Program-made: the position numbers and the translations under genes
Shown: piece by piece, positions 56,169-64,000 of the stretch
How positions within the stretch are numbered: position 1 is the stretch's first letter
How the letters are laid out: every line of letters begins with the position of its first letter
The notes under the pieces: generated by a model
Told to the model about the DNA's origin: nothing
The model's input: only the letters and a program-made list of their open reading frames with translations
Database searches by the model: none
NCBI GenBank assembly: GCA_030603495.1
Contig: JAUVXR010000012.1
Location: forward strand, 8,501-72,500
Direction: 5' to 3'
DNA length: 64,000 nt
DNA from: a bacterium
GTDB taxonomy: Bacteria > Armatimonadota > Zipacnadia > Zipacnadales > Zipacnadaceae

Positions 56169-58810
56169 TGCCCCGAATCCTCTTGACTGGCCAGTTCCTC
56201 CAGGTGACGGCGCAGACCTGCAAAGGCCTCGTCGAGCTGGCTGGCTTTGCCCCCACCGCGAGCAAAGCTGGGACCGCCGCCGCCGCCGCCACCCGCGAGC
56301 GGCGCGACCACCTTGATGAGATCGCCGGCATGGTAGCCCTGATTGACAGCAACCTTCCCCAGCTTGATTATGAGAATTGCGCCGTCGTCCTGAGTTCCGG
56401 CTATGCAGACGATGCCATTGTCACGTTCACTGATGAGGCGGTCGGCATGGTCGCGGAGTCTTTCCTCATCCACTCCTGGGACTATATTGCACAGCAGGCA
56501 AACCGGACCGAATTGTTTGCCGTGTTGTGCCCAAGTAGTACCAGTTGCAGTGGGTATGTGGCGGGCCTGCCGTACCTGCTTCTTTAGCTCGGAAATCCGT
56601 GCTGCCATCCGTGCGGGAACCTCTTCCGGAGTGGTGCTAAGCTGCTGCGCTGCCTCGATGAGAGCGGCTTCCAACTTGCGCGCTCGCTGCAGTGCGGCCC
56701 AGCCGGCGACTGCCTCGATACGCCGGATGCCAGCGGCGATACTGCTCTCACTGGTAATGCGCAGCGAGCCAATCTCTCCACTGCGTGTGCAGTGGGTGCC
56801 TCCACATAGCTCCGCACTGACGCCGCCAACGCGCACGACGCGTACCACGTCTTCGTACTTCTCGCCGAACAGCGCAATTATCCCCTCAGCCTTGGCTTGC
56901 TCGAGTGGTTGCTCACTACAGGCTACCGGCAGGTCGTCCATAATCCAGGCGTTGATCTGATCCTCGACTTTTTCCAGTATATTAGCGGCCACCGCCTCAT
57001 GATGGGTGAAGTCAAAGCGCAAGTGGTCCGGTGCGACCAGCGAGCCGGACTGGCGGACGTGGTCACCCAGGAACCGGCGCAGCGCTGCCTGGAGGAGGTG
57101 AGCAGCCGTATGATGACGCTGGATAGCCTTGCGGCGCTCCTCATCTACCTGGGCAACTACCTTCTCGCCTTGATTGATCTCGCCGTCGGTTACTGTGCCC
57201 AGGTGCAATATGCTGTTCGCTGCCGGAACCGTGTCGTCCACCCGAAATCGGCCGCTGGGGCCCTGGATCGCTCCTGTGTCGCCGATCTGGCCGCCCCGCT
57301 CGGCGTAGAAGGGGGTGGTGCGATCCAGGATAATGGCGCCCTCCTCGCCGGTCTGCAGTGAGGTCACGTGCCCTCCCCTCTCATCGTAGAGCGCTATGGC
57401 ATTGGCTTTGTGCAGCGTGAGGTTCTCATATCCCTCAAACTCGCTATGCGGGAGAAATCTAACGGCAACTTCAAGACCTACGCGCTCGGGCCGCGAGCGT
57501 TGGCGCTGCTCCTGCATGGCCTGCTCGAAGCCGGCCTCGTCCACGGTCATACCCTTTTCGTTGGCCAGGTCCCGGACGATGTCAATGGTGAGGCCGTGGG
57601 TGTCGTGCAGGCGGAAGACCTCAGTACCCGGTATGACGGACTCGCCAGCCTTTTGGAGCTTCTCGGCGATCTCCTCGAACAGGTCAATGCCCTGTGCCAG
57701 CGTTGTGGTAAAGCGCTCTTCCTCGGCTTGAACAACTTTCTGCTGGTAGTCTATGTTGGTGGTGAGCTCCAGATAAGCGCCACCCATAGCCTTCGCCACC
57801 GCCGGCAGGGCTTGATGGAGGAACGGACCCTCGGCTCCAGCCCGCTGCCCGAAGCGGTAGGCCCGGCGAATCAGCCGACGCAGGACATACCCCGGCCCTT
57901 CGTTGCTGGGCACTACGCCATCTGCCATAAGAAAGGCTGTCGCCCGCAGATGGTCAGCAATCACGCGCAGGCCGACGTCAGTCGCCTCATCCTGGCCGTA
58001 GGTGTAAGGCTGGTCGCGAAACTGGTTGATCTGTTGGAGACCACTAGATAGTATATGGAAAAGCTCATCGGTCTCGGCGGTGAAGGGCTTGTTCTGCATC
58101 ACCATCGCCAGACGCTCGAGGCCCATCCCCGTGTCAATACCAGGTTGGGGCAGAGGCGTGAGCGTGCCGTCTTCGGCTTCAGTGTACATCTGGAAGACGA
58201 GGTTCCAGAGCTCCAGATAGCGTTCGCACTTGTCGCAGGCAACGTCGCAGCCGCCGGGACAGCCCCGCTCCTCGCCCAGGTCGTAGAATATCTCCGAGCA
58301 CGGGCCACAGGGCCCTTCCCAGCGGACCTTCGGCCACCAGTTATCCTCCCGACCGATGCGACGGAGGCGTTCCATGGGGATGCCAATGTGCTTGTGCCAG
58401 ACCTCTTCGGCCTCGTCGTCTTCGGTGAATACGGTGAACCAGAGCTGCTCCAGCGGCAGCTCCAGTACATCGCTGACGAATTCCCAAGCGAACTCGATTC
58501 CTCCCTTCTTGAAGTAGTCGCCAAAGGAGAAATTGCCCAGCATCTCAAAGAAGGTATGATAGCGGTTCTGGTAGCCGACTCCTTCAATGTCACCAGTGCG
58601 TGTGCATTTCTGGATGCTGACGACCCGCGGGGCGGGCGGCTCTTCTTCACCGCGAAACGCTGCCATATATGGCTGCATGCCGGCGCTGGTGAAAAAGCTG
58701 GTCGGGTCATCGTGCAGCACCAGCGGCGCGCTGGGGCGGACCAGATGCCCACGCTCTTCAAAGAAGCTCAGGAACAGTTCTCTTAGCTGTTGGGTTGTCA
58801 ACACAGACAT
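56165..58810 (-). CDS. alaS: Alanyl-tRNA synthetase
   Basis: Charges tRNA-Ala. 881 residues, the usual full length. In order: catalytic class II domain with TRTGDIEGVGYQNRYHTFFEM, LGNFSFGDYFKKGGIEFAWE; editing domain with HTAAHLLQAALRRFLG and CGGTHCTRSGEIG (zinc Cys-His); and the C-terminal domain with GGGGGGGPSFARGGG. It starts at ATG 58810, 98 bases after the sigma factor stop, and may have its own weak promoter in that gap. It heads the run alaS-ruvX-mltG-yqeG-aroE. Confidence 0.97.
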   Translation of the reverse strand: MSVLTTQQLRELFLSFFEERGHLVRPSAPLVLHDDPTSFFTSAGMQPYMAAFRGEEEPPAPRVVSIQKCTRTGDIEGVGYQNRYHTFFEMLGNFSFGDYFKKGGIEFAWEFVSDVLELPLEQLWFTVFTEDDEAEEVWHKHIGIPMERLRRIGREDNWWPKVRWEGPCGPCSEIFYDLGEERGCPGGCDVACDKCERYLELWNLVFQMYTEAEDGTLTPLPQPGIDTGMGLERLAMVMQNKPFTAETDELFHILSSGLQQINQFRDQPYTYGQDEATDVGLRVIADHLRATAFLMADGVVPSNEGPGYVLRRLIRRAYRFGQRAGAEGPFLHQALPAVAKAMGGAYLELTTNIDYQQKVVQAEEERFTTTLAQGIDLFEEIAEKLQKAGESVIPGTEVFRLHDTHGLTIDIVRDLANEKGMTVDEAGFEQAMQEQRQRSRPERVGLEVAVRFLPHSEFEGYENLTLHKANAIALYDERGGHVTSLQTGEEGAIILDRTTPFYAERGGQIGDTGAIQGPSGRFRVDDTVPAANSILHLGTVTDGEINQGEKVVAQVDEERRKAIQRHHTAAHLLQAALRRFLGDHVRQSGSLVAPDHLRFDFTHHEAVAANILEKVEDQINAWIMDDLPVACSEQPLEQAKAEGIIALFGEKYEDVVRVVRVGGVSAELCGGTHCTRSGEIGSLRITSESSIAAGIRRIEAVAGWAALQRARKLEAALIEAAQQLSTTPEEVPARMAARISELKKQVRQARHIPTATGTTWAQHGKQFGPVCLLCNIVPGVDEERLRDHADRLISERDNGIVCIAGTQDDGAILIIKLGKVAVNQGYHAGDLIKVVAPLAGGGGGGGPSFARGGGKASQLDEAFAGLRRHLEELASQEDSGQ

Positions 58811-58908
58811 CTTTCTGCTCGCCCGCTGATGATTGTTGTTATAATTGGGCGCCGAATTGCCGGTGCTCGCAGGGACAGGCTGTGGAGGGCCCGACTACGG
58901 TATCAGAG

Positions 58909-59661
58909 CTAGCTCTCCTGAAGAATCTGCTTCAGCCGGTCGGTGGCCTTGTGCTGGAGCCGAGAGACATGCATCTGCGATATGCCCAAGCGTCGCGCCA
59001 CCTCCTGCTGCGAGAGCCCGCCAAAAAAGCGGAGTGCTAGGATCACCCGCTGCCGGGCCGGCAGTTGCTCCATCGCCGAGGCCAGTTCGTCACGCTCGGC
59101 CAAGCGCTGAATTGCTTCGTCCTCATCACCGGCCTGATCCAGATAACTGCCCTCCTCATCCGCATCCGGGCCTGCTCCGGCGTCCAGGCTGATCAGGTCG
59201 TACTGGCGGCCTACTTCAACCGCCTCGATCAGTTCTTCTTCCGCGACGCCCAGCTTCATGGCGATCTCACTGTAGGTGGGCGCGCGACCTTGCTGTTGGG
59301 TGAGCGCCTCCCGGGCCTGCCGGGCGATCGTGCTTAGTTCCTGAATGCGGCGAGGTACGTGGATGCCCCAGGTCTGGTCGCGGAAATACCGCTGGATCTC
59401 CCCTCGAATGGTGGGTACGGCGAAGGTGGCAAACTTGGTGCCGCGCTCCGGATCGAAGCGGTCCACTGCGTTAATCAAGCCTTCGCGGCCTACGCTCAGG
59501 ATATCCTCGTACGATTCAGTGCTCTCCTGGTAGGCCTTGGCGACGTGGCGTACCAGGCCCTCGTGGCGCTCGATCAGATATTCGCGCAACTCCGCCTCGT
59601 CGCTGGCGCGTAGCTTCGCGAATAGCTCGTTGGTGGACAGTTCATCCCAGCGAGAGGCCAT
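58909..59661 (-). CDS. Sigma-B/F/G-type RNA polymerase sigma factor
   Basis: A 250-residue alternative sigma factor of group 3 (SigB/SigF/FliA class). Region 2 includes EDILSVGREGLINAVDRFDP and FATFAVPTIRGEIQRYFRDQTWGIHVPRR, region 3 TYSEIAMKLGVAEEEL, and region 4 ends with LSQQEVARRLGISQMHVSRLQ, the DNA-binding helix. It follows the anti-sigma factor gene by 5 bases. It would direct a stress or development programme, released when RsbV traps RsbW. Its targets cannot be read from this window. Confidence 0.9.
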   Translation of the reverse strand: MASRWDELSTNELFAKLRASDEAELREYLIERHEGLVRHVAKAYQESTESYEDILSVGREGLINAVDRFDPERGTKFATFAVPTIRGEIQRYFRDQTWGIHVPRRIQELSTIARQAREALTQQQGRAPTYSEIAMKLGVAEEELIEAVEVGRQYDLISLDAGAGPDADEEGSYLDQAGDEDEAIQRLAERDELASAMEQLPARQRVILALRFFGGLSQQEVARRLGISQMHVSRLQHKATDRLKQILQES

Positions 59662-59666
59662 CTGAG

Positions 59667-60104
59667 CTACCTCGTCCGGCGCTTGGTCATAATCACTTTC
59701 GTGCCACTGCCCGGTGCGCTCTGGATATCCACTTCATCAGTTAGCTGGTGGATCAGGAAAAGGCCTAGGCCGCCTTCGATGGAAGGCTCGTTGAGTGCGG
59801 GTTGCTTGATCTGATCGAGGTCGAACCCGGCGCCGTAGTCTTCCACCTCCACCTGGAGTTCGTCGTCGCGGGGAGTAAAACGCAGGACGATAACGGCGGG
59901 CCCTGGGCCGGTACCAGTGTCGTTGGCGGCGTGCTCGATAGCGTTGGTGCACGCTTCGGATACGGCGACTTTCAGCTCGTCAATATCGTCAATGTTCAGC
60001 CCGGCCCGGGCCCCGACCCCACCCGCCACCAAGCGTGCTACGATGATGTACTTGGGGTCGTAGGGGATACGCAGTTCCACAGTCTCTCCTTGGATGGCTA
60101 CCAT
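59667..60104 (-). CDS. rsbW: RsbW-type anti-sigma factor (serine kinase)
   Basis: A 145-residue HATPase-type protein that binds the sigma factor and phosphorylates its antagonist. N-box EACTNAIEHA, G1 box DYGAGFDLD (DxGxG), and G2 EGGLGLFLIHQLTDEV are visible. ATG 60104 follows the rsbV stop by one base, with GGAGG 8 bases upstream, so this start is preferred over the longer frame from 60140. rsbV-rsbW-sigma form a classical partner-switching unit. No RsbU/RsbP phosphatase is present here. Confidence 0.92.
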   Translation of the reverse strand: MVAIQGETVELRIPYDPKYIIVARLVAGGVGARAGLNIDDIDELKVAVSEACTNAIEHAANDTGTGPGPAVIVLRFTPRDDELQVEVEDYGAGFDLDQIKQPALNEPSIEGGLGLFLIHQLTDEVDIQSAPGSGTKVIMTKRRTR

Positions 60105-60105
60105 C

Positions 60106-60486
60106 TTATGCGCCTCCGTCTCCCGATTCCGCAGCGGCATCCCGCGCCGCCTCCAGCAGGCGGCAGGCGGCTGCCTCGCTCTCGTGGACGTTGAGAAGTT
60201 CCTTGGTGCCGGAGATCTCGAAGACCTTCACAACAATCGGCCGCTGGCAGACTACGGCCAGCATGCCGCCCTGCTCACAAGCCTGCTTGGCACCACCGAT
60301 CAGTATGCCCACCGCGACGCTGTCCAAGTATTCCGTTCCCAGCAAGTCTATCAGGAACCACCGCTGGCCCTCCGCCAGAGCCCGCTCCAGGTCTTCTTTG
60401 AGGGGCGGCGCCGTAGCCGCATCAATCTCGCCCCGAAGATGGAAGACGTTCAGCCATTCATTCTCCAGGCTGCTTGTCATTTCCAT
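60106..60486 (-). CDS. rsbV: RsbV-type anti-sigma factor antagonist (STAS)
   Basis: A STAS-domain protein of about 126 residues. It carries the phospho-acceptor region TEYLDSVAVGILIGG with the likely phosphoserine, and the LRGEIDAATAPPL opening strand. Unphosphorylated it binds RsbW and frees the sigma factor. Its C-terminus is Ala/Asp/Gly-rich. The start is probably ATG 60486, with AAAGG 9 bases upstream; ATG 60495 overlaps that site. Its start overlaps the 3' end of rarA by about 29 bases. Confidence 0.9.
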   Translation of the reverse strand: MEMTSSLENEWLNVFHLRGEIDAATAPPLKEDLERALAEGQRWFLIDLLGTEYLDSVAVGILIGGAKQACEQGGMLAVVCQRPIVVKVFEISGTKELLNVHESEAAACRLLEAARDAAAESGDGGA

Positions 60487-61822
60487 TGTTATCATCCTTT
60501 GCAGCAGTATCTTGCTGATCTGTTGTCAGACCTCGCACCCTGCCTAAGAACTCTCGTATGCGCTGCTCGCGGGGGTTCTCTTTGGGTTGGTAGTATTCTT
60601 GGCCGGCGAGCTCAGGCGGCAGATATGACTGCTCGACCCAACCACCCGCGTGGTCGTGCGGGTAAAGATACTCCTGGTTGTTCTCGCCGGGCCGAGGGCC
60701 TCCGGCCAAATGCCCAGGGACCTTGGCGCTGCCCTCACGGCGCACGTCCTGGCAGGCTTGGGCAATCGCCAGGTAGGCCGAGTTGCTCTTCGGCGCGACC
60801 GCCAGATGAATGGTCGCCATCGCCAGGGGTATCTGAGCCTCGGGCATTCCCACATATTCTACTGCATCTGCCGCGGCGATGGCAACCCTCAGTGCAGTGG
60901 GGTCAGCCAACCCAACGTCCTCGGCGGCGGCGATTATCAACCGGCGGGCGACGAAACGGGGGTCCTCGCCGGCCTCCAGCATCTTGGCCAGCCAGTAGAT
61001 CGCTGCATCGGGGTCCGAGCCCCGGATGCTCTTGATAAACGCTGATATTGTATCGTAATGCTCATCGCCAGCCCGGTCGTATTTCAGGACCGGGCGCTGT
61101 AGGGCCTCCTCGACGGCGGCGAGGCTGATGCGCCGTATCCCCGCCTCATCCGGCGCGGTCGTCAGGACAGCCATCTCCAGTGCGTTGAGTGCGGCGCGGG
61201 CATCGCCGCCAGCATTCTGTGCCAGATGTTCCAGGATCGGGGTAGAGACATCCACGGCCATCTCTCCCAGCCCTTGCTCGCTGTCCGCCAGTGCCCGGCT
61301 CAGCAATACTATGATATCTTCCGGCGCTAGCGGCTCCAGCACGAACAGCTGGCAGCGGGACAGCAGCGGCGAGGTGATGGTGAAATAGGGATTCTCGGTG
61401 GTGCTGCCGACCAGGGCGAAGATACCCTCTTCCACGTGCGGCAGCAGGGCATCTTGCTGAGTCTTGGAAAGGCGGTGGATTTCGTCTATGAACACCACGG
61501 TGCGCTGATCGTGCAGCTTCAGACGCTGCTGAGCCTCCTCGGCCGCCCGTCGGAAATCCGCGACGCCTGCCGATACCGCGGGCAGAGATTCGAAGTGGCG
61601 CTTGGTCCTGGCCGCAATGAGGCGTGCCAGCGTGGTCTTCCCGGTGCCGGCTGGCCCCTGTAGGACAAGTGAGGGCAGAGTGTCGGTCTCGATCGCGCGG
61701 CGAAGCACGGAATCAGGGCCCAGCAGGTGGGGCTGGCCTACCATCTGCTCAAGTGTCCGGGGTCTTATCCGCGCGGCCAGGGGCACCGCGGCCCGGTCTG
61801 AGGCTTGCTCGAACAGGTCCAT
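60458..61822 (-). CDS. rarA: Replication-associated recombination protein RarA (MgsA)
   Basis: A AAA+ ATPase (454 residues from ATG 61822) that acts at stalled replication forks. PRTLEQMVGQPHLLG opens the protein; Walker A is GPAGTGKTTLARLIA and Walker B VVFIDEIHRL, followed by sensor GSTTENP; the lid and tetramerisation domains end with NNQEYLYPHDHAGGW. The start MDLFE at 61822 fits the family; upstream ATGs (61864, 61975) are possible but add unlike residues. It lies under the promoter at 62061 and runs into rsbV, an odd partner for a replication gene. Confidence 0.9.
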   Translation of the reverse strand: MDLFEQASDRAAVPLAARIRPRTLEQMVGQPHLLGPDSVLRRAIETDTLPSLVLQGPAGTGKTTLARLIAARTKRHFESLPAVSAGVADFRRAAEEAQQRLKLHDQRTVVFIDEIHRLSKTQQDALLPHVEEGIFALVGSTTENPYFTITSPLLSRCQLFVLEPLAPEDIIVLLSRALADSEQGLGEMAVDVSTPILEHLAQNAGGDARAALNALEMAVLTTAPDEAGIRRISLAAVEEALQRPVLKYDRAGDEHYDTISAFIKSIRGSDPDAAIYWLAKMLEAGEDPRFVARRLIIAAAEDVGLADPTALRVAIAAADAVEYVGMPEAQIPLAMATIHLAVAPKSNSAYLAIAQACQDVRREGSAKVPGHLAGGPRPGENNQEYLYPHDHAGGWVEQSYLPPELAGQEYYQPKENPREQRIREFLGRVRGLTTDQQDTAAKDDNNGNDKQPGE

Positions 61823-62060
61823 GAGGAGGCCACCGCCTTGTTGCGTCTCGATGCCAACCGGCATGTGCCCAAGACAAAGCGCCCCGCCGATGCCGTGTGT
61901 CTGCAAGACTTCGAACCCAAATGCTAAAGTGGGTGCCCTCCTGCCGGCTTTGCGTTCTCCCGCGAGGGACATCACTCCACCCGCAGAGCCGGGCTCCCTT
62001 CAGTTGGGTGTTGGCCCGAAGCTATTTGACATCACGCACAACGCAGGGCGTGTTAGTAAT

Positions 62061-62090
62061 AGTATATCATATATCAGGGTCCCAGTGCAA
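62061..62090 (-). promoter_or_regulatory. Probable promoter of rarA-rsbV-rsbW-sigma
   Basis: On the minus strand TTGCAC (62085-62090) and TATACT (62061-62066) are 18 bases apart. Transcription from near 62054 would give a leader of about 230 bases to ATG 61822. The gap is AT-rich around the -10. Confidence 0.5.
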
Positions 62091-62118
62091 GATCGGGCAC
62101 TCGCCTGGCCACAAGTTG

Positions 62119-62826
62119 CTAATGTATCTCGCCGGCGGTGCCTGCCACCTCTATTCCATACTGTTCGGCCAGACTGGAATCAAACGCTGCCCGGCGGCTT
62201 GGACAGACCTCGCGCGGACACAATTGGCAGCTTTCAAACCTCACTTGGGTGGGGAAGATGATACCTGATACCGACTTGGTGGGAATCATCAGGAAACTAT
62301 CGCTGAGTCTGACCCCAATGAGCTTCTCGACATCTCCGAAGATCGAGAACAGCTCGTTCTGCTGGGTTATCGGCCAATCTTCCAACGAACCGGGATTCAT
62401 GCTGGAGGTCTGCCCGAGGGCATATCTGGTCTCGAGGTGCTTGCGTAGATGCGCCATAGCGGTGCGCAGCGCCATTTCCTTGATGATGTCCAGGCAATAA
62501 TCCAGGAGCATATCGCCGGCGGGCGCCGATATTTCGGTCAGTTCCGTACCGCACGTGGCCACGTAGGCAAAGATGCGCTGAACCTGGTCGAGGTTCATCC
62601 GCAAGACACGGCTGGTGAAGGTTATGCCCGCAAGCTCCAGCGAGTCGGTGCGCTTGTTCTCCACATAGCAGACCTCATAGACCACCTTGGGGCGGGCGAC
62701 CTGTCGGGCCTGCTCAATCAACTCGCGAGCGCCCTGCGTGATGTCCGCGTCCGCCTTGGTGAGATGCGCGCGGCGCAGCACTTCGTGAGCGTCAACATCA
62801 AAGGGAATGCTATCAAGAATTTCCAT
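62119..62826 (-). CDS. Stand-alone MetH-activation-domain protein with C-terminal cysteine motif
   Basis: A 235-residue protein that matches the activation (AdoMet-binding) domain of cobalamin-dependent methionine synthase, with RYALGQTSSMNPGSLEDWP and SFLMIPTKSVSGIIFP. In MetH this domain reductively remethylates the cobalamin. Here it stands alone and ends with a C-x2-C-x4-C motif (CQLCPREVCPS), suggesting an iron-sulfur cluster or metal. Similar stand-alone proteins are known as reactivators of corrinoid methyltransferases. No other methyltransferase gene is near, so its client is unknown. It begins at ATG 62826; the stop is about 30 bases before the rarA promoter. Confidence 0.8.
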   Translation of the reverse strand: MEILDSIPFDVDAHEVLRRAHLTKADADITQGARELIEQARQVARPKVVYEVCYVENKRTDSLELAGITFTSRVLRMNLDQVQRIFAYVATCGTELTEISAPAGDMLLDYCLDIIKEMALRTAMAHLRKHLETRYALGQTSSMNPGSLEDWPITQQNELFSIFGDVEKLIGVRLSDSFLMIPTKSVSGIIFPTQVRFESCQLCPREVCPSRRAAFDSSLAEQYGIEVAGTAGEIH

Positions 62827-62879
62827 TGTCGGCTCACCTCGTGCACCCTATGTTTGAGCCCACAGCTCAAGTGCACAGC

Positions 62880-63572
62880 CTACTGCGCCAGTTCCAAGAG
62901 CGTATCCAGCACTCGCATCCGGCCCTGGTCGCAGGTAAGATCGCCCCCGATCACCTCATCGGGAAGCACGGCAAGCAGTTGGCGGGCTCGGGTGAGAGCT
63001 GTGCTCGTCTGTCCGGCGTCCCCCAGCTGCTGCACCTTGTCTTGCAGCATATGCAGATACTCGTAGTCCTGCCTGCCTTCGATTATCGCTAGCCACTGCT
63101 TGCCGTCGGTGACCGAGTGGGAATCAATATACAGCGGCGAATAGATCATTCTCTTCGCGCCGATCTGGTTCCAGGAATTGCCGATTCCGCCGGCGTCGCC
63201 GTACGACCAGTAGCCTGTGCCGGTGCCGCGGGCCTTCCAGACGCTCCATTGTTGCCGGCGGAACACAAGCGCCGACCGCGAGGGGTCGGTGGCGGAGTAG
63301 AACCAGAGCGCACGCCCGCCCCGGCGAAGGCTCTCGTAAAACTCGGCAGCAGCCTTACCACCTGCGGCGTAGGCACTGCGTCCGGGGCAGATAATGTCAC
63401 AGATTTCGAACATCTCCGGCACTTCGGACTTCTGCGGTGCTGCATGAAGCAGGTCCTCGAATATGAGCAGCTCCGGGGCGCCCGCCTTAACAGCCCTGGC
63501 CCAGGCGAGAATCTGGCGCTCCCTCTCCTCTCCGTCCGCGCCATGCGGCGCCGGAGACGAGGTTATCGTCAC
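62880..63572 (-). pseudogene. C-terminal fragment of a DUF4091/GH123-like protein
   Basis: The 230-codon frame from GTG 63572 matches the end of large DUF4091 proteins (glycoside hydrolase 123-like), with SVWKARGTGTGYWSYGDAG near 125 and the closing IIEGRQDYEYLHMLQDK. The frame is open only to 63620, where a TGA stops it, so the N-terminal two-thirds is missing. It is therefore a truncated gene, perhaps still expressed as a fragment. It was probably a carbohydrate-active enzyme next to the following beta-helix gene. Confidence 0.65.
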
Positions 63573-63683
63573 GCCGTATTCCGAGTACGTTCTGCCCTTC
63601 CAGTGGGGTGACTGAACCGTTCAGGCGCCTCTGCGTCTCGGTCCTGGATCTGGACTAAGCCGGGTCGCCCAGCGAGCTTGCAG

Positions 63684-64000
63684 CTACTCCCGTACAGTAT
63701 GTTGCACCGGCCACGAGGCCCGTAGCTCGTCCTCACAGAGCCCTATCTCCTCAATGGGTATGCGCTTGAAACCGAGGTCGAAGGCCGGCGAGTCGTCTCG
63801 CAGTTGGAAGTTTAGGCCCTCAGAATCCACGAAGTGAGGGTCTTGATCGACGAGGTTGTCCTCAAGAGCCACATAGGGCATCGCGCCCTCGCTGATCCTG
63901 TCCCACGTGTCGCCAACGCAGATGTTGCGGGCGATCAGGTTGCCCTTTGGCGCCATTGGCTCATCATCGAGAATGCCGACCAGTTCTGGGTAGCGCGCAG
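63684..64000 (-). CDS. C-terminal part of a right-handed beta-helix protein (runs off the window)
   Basis: The frame is open to the window edge (from 64000 to the stop at 63684) and continues upstream beyond it. Its last 105 residues read like the end of pectate-lyase-type beta-helix proteins: RYPELVGILDDEPMAPKGN, then NLVDQDPHFVDSE and FQLRDDSPAFDLGFKRIP. Such proteins bind or cleave polysaccharides outside the cell. The N-terminus, and any signal peptide, lie outside the window. The ATG at 63956 is probably internal. Confidence 0.75.
   Translation of the reverse strand, partial: ARYPELVGILDDEPMAPKGNLIARNICVGDTWDRISEGAMPYVALEDNLVDQDPHFVDSEGLNFQLRDDSPAFDLGFKRIPIEEIGLCEDELRASWPVQHTVRE

Noticed and set aside
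1-64000. CRISPR arrays, tRNA, rRNA and insertion sequences
   Set aside because: No spaced direct repeats, no GTTCRA-type tRNA loops, no rRNA-like stretches and no transposase gene were seen; the tandem repeats inside the Met-rich gene are coding.

Overview
The window is 64 kb of GC-rich bacterial DNA, densely coded on both strands, with several operon-like blocks. No rRNA, tRNA or CRISPR array was recognised. The organism looks like a diderm. It has an lpxC-type deacetylase and an outer-membrane porin with an SLH domain, the kind of envelope tether used by Armatimonadota, Deinococcota and Negativicutes. It also has Gram-positive-like traits: a T-box leader, an RsbV/RsbW/sigma-B-type operon, and yqeG, mltG, ruvX and alaS in one cluster. 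I infer a Terrabacteria diderm, most likely Armatimonadota or a close relative; this is not proven from the window.

Layout. 1-5.7 kb: sugar and aldolase metabolism (class II aldolase, a GH-A clan glycosidase, a DRE-TIM aldolase, a half-size TauE transporter) and a truncated, catalytically dead Y-family polymerase. 5.7-10.1 kb (minus): a deoxyhypusine-synthase-like protein, ComF, glycogen debranching enzyme and a Nudix hydrolase. 10.1-17.1 kb: an SLH/collagen-like/porin protein with a strong promoter, an MFP/ABC/FtsX export system, and three gene remnants. 17.3-19.8 kb: glnA and an M20 peptidase. 19.9-21.3 kb: a relatively AT-rich insert with a candidate antiphage kinase-deaminase and a small ORF. 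21.4-30.4 kb: T-box-controlled ilvD-ilvB, a two-subunit fumarase, TPR proteins and a fused E1 2-oxoacid dehydrogenase. 31-36 kb: an RHS remnant, a GH57 branching enzyme, membrane proteins, and divergent lpxC/secG promoters. 36.4-47.6 kb: HIT protein, a methionine-rich secreted protein, a solute-binding protein, a double M16 protease, a hexuloisomerase, hisG, leuB and a WecA-like/TagA fusion. 47.9-49.6 kb: a DUF262-HEPN pair, a candidate defence or toxin system. 49.6-64 kb (minus): PIG-L deacetylase, ROK kinase, GT4, aroE, yqeG, mltG, ruvX, alaS, the sigma/anti-sigma/antagonist operon, rarA, a stand-alone MetH-activation domain, a DUF4091 remnant and a beta-helix protein running off the edge.

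The best candidates for something undescribed are the DUF262-HEPN pair, the kinase-deaminase with an arginine in its P-loop and a small ORF behind it, the methionine-rich secreted protein, the collagen-bearing OM tether, and the TagA enzyme fused to a WecA-like domain that has lost its catalytic motifs. The window also carries six short gene remnants and a family of REP-like palindromes, which points to repeated rearrangement.
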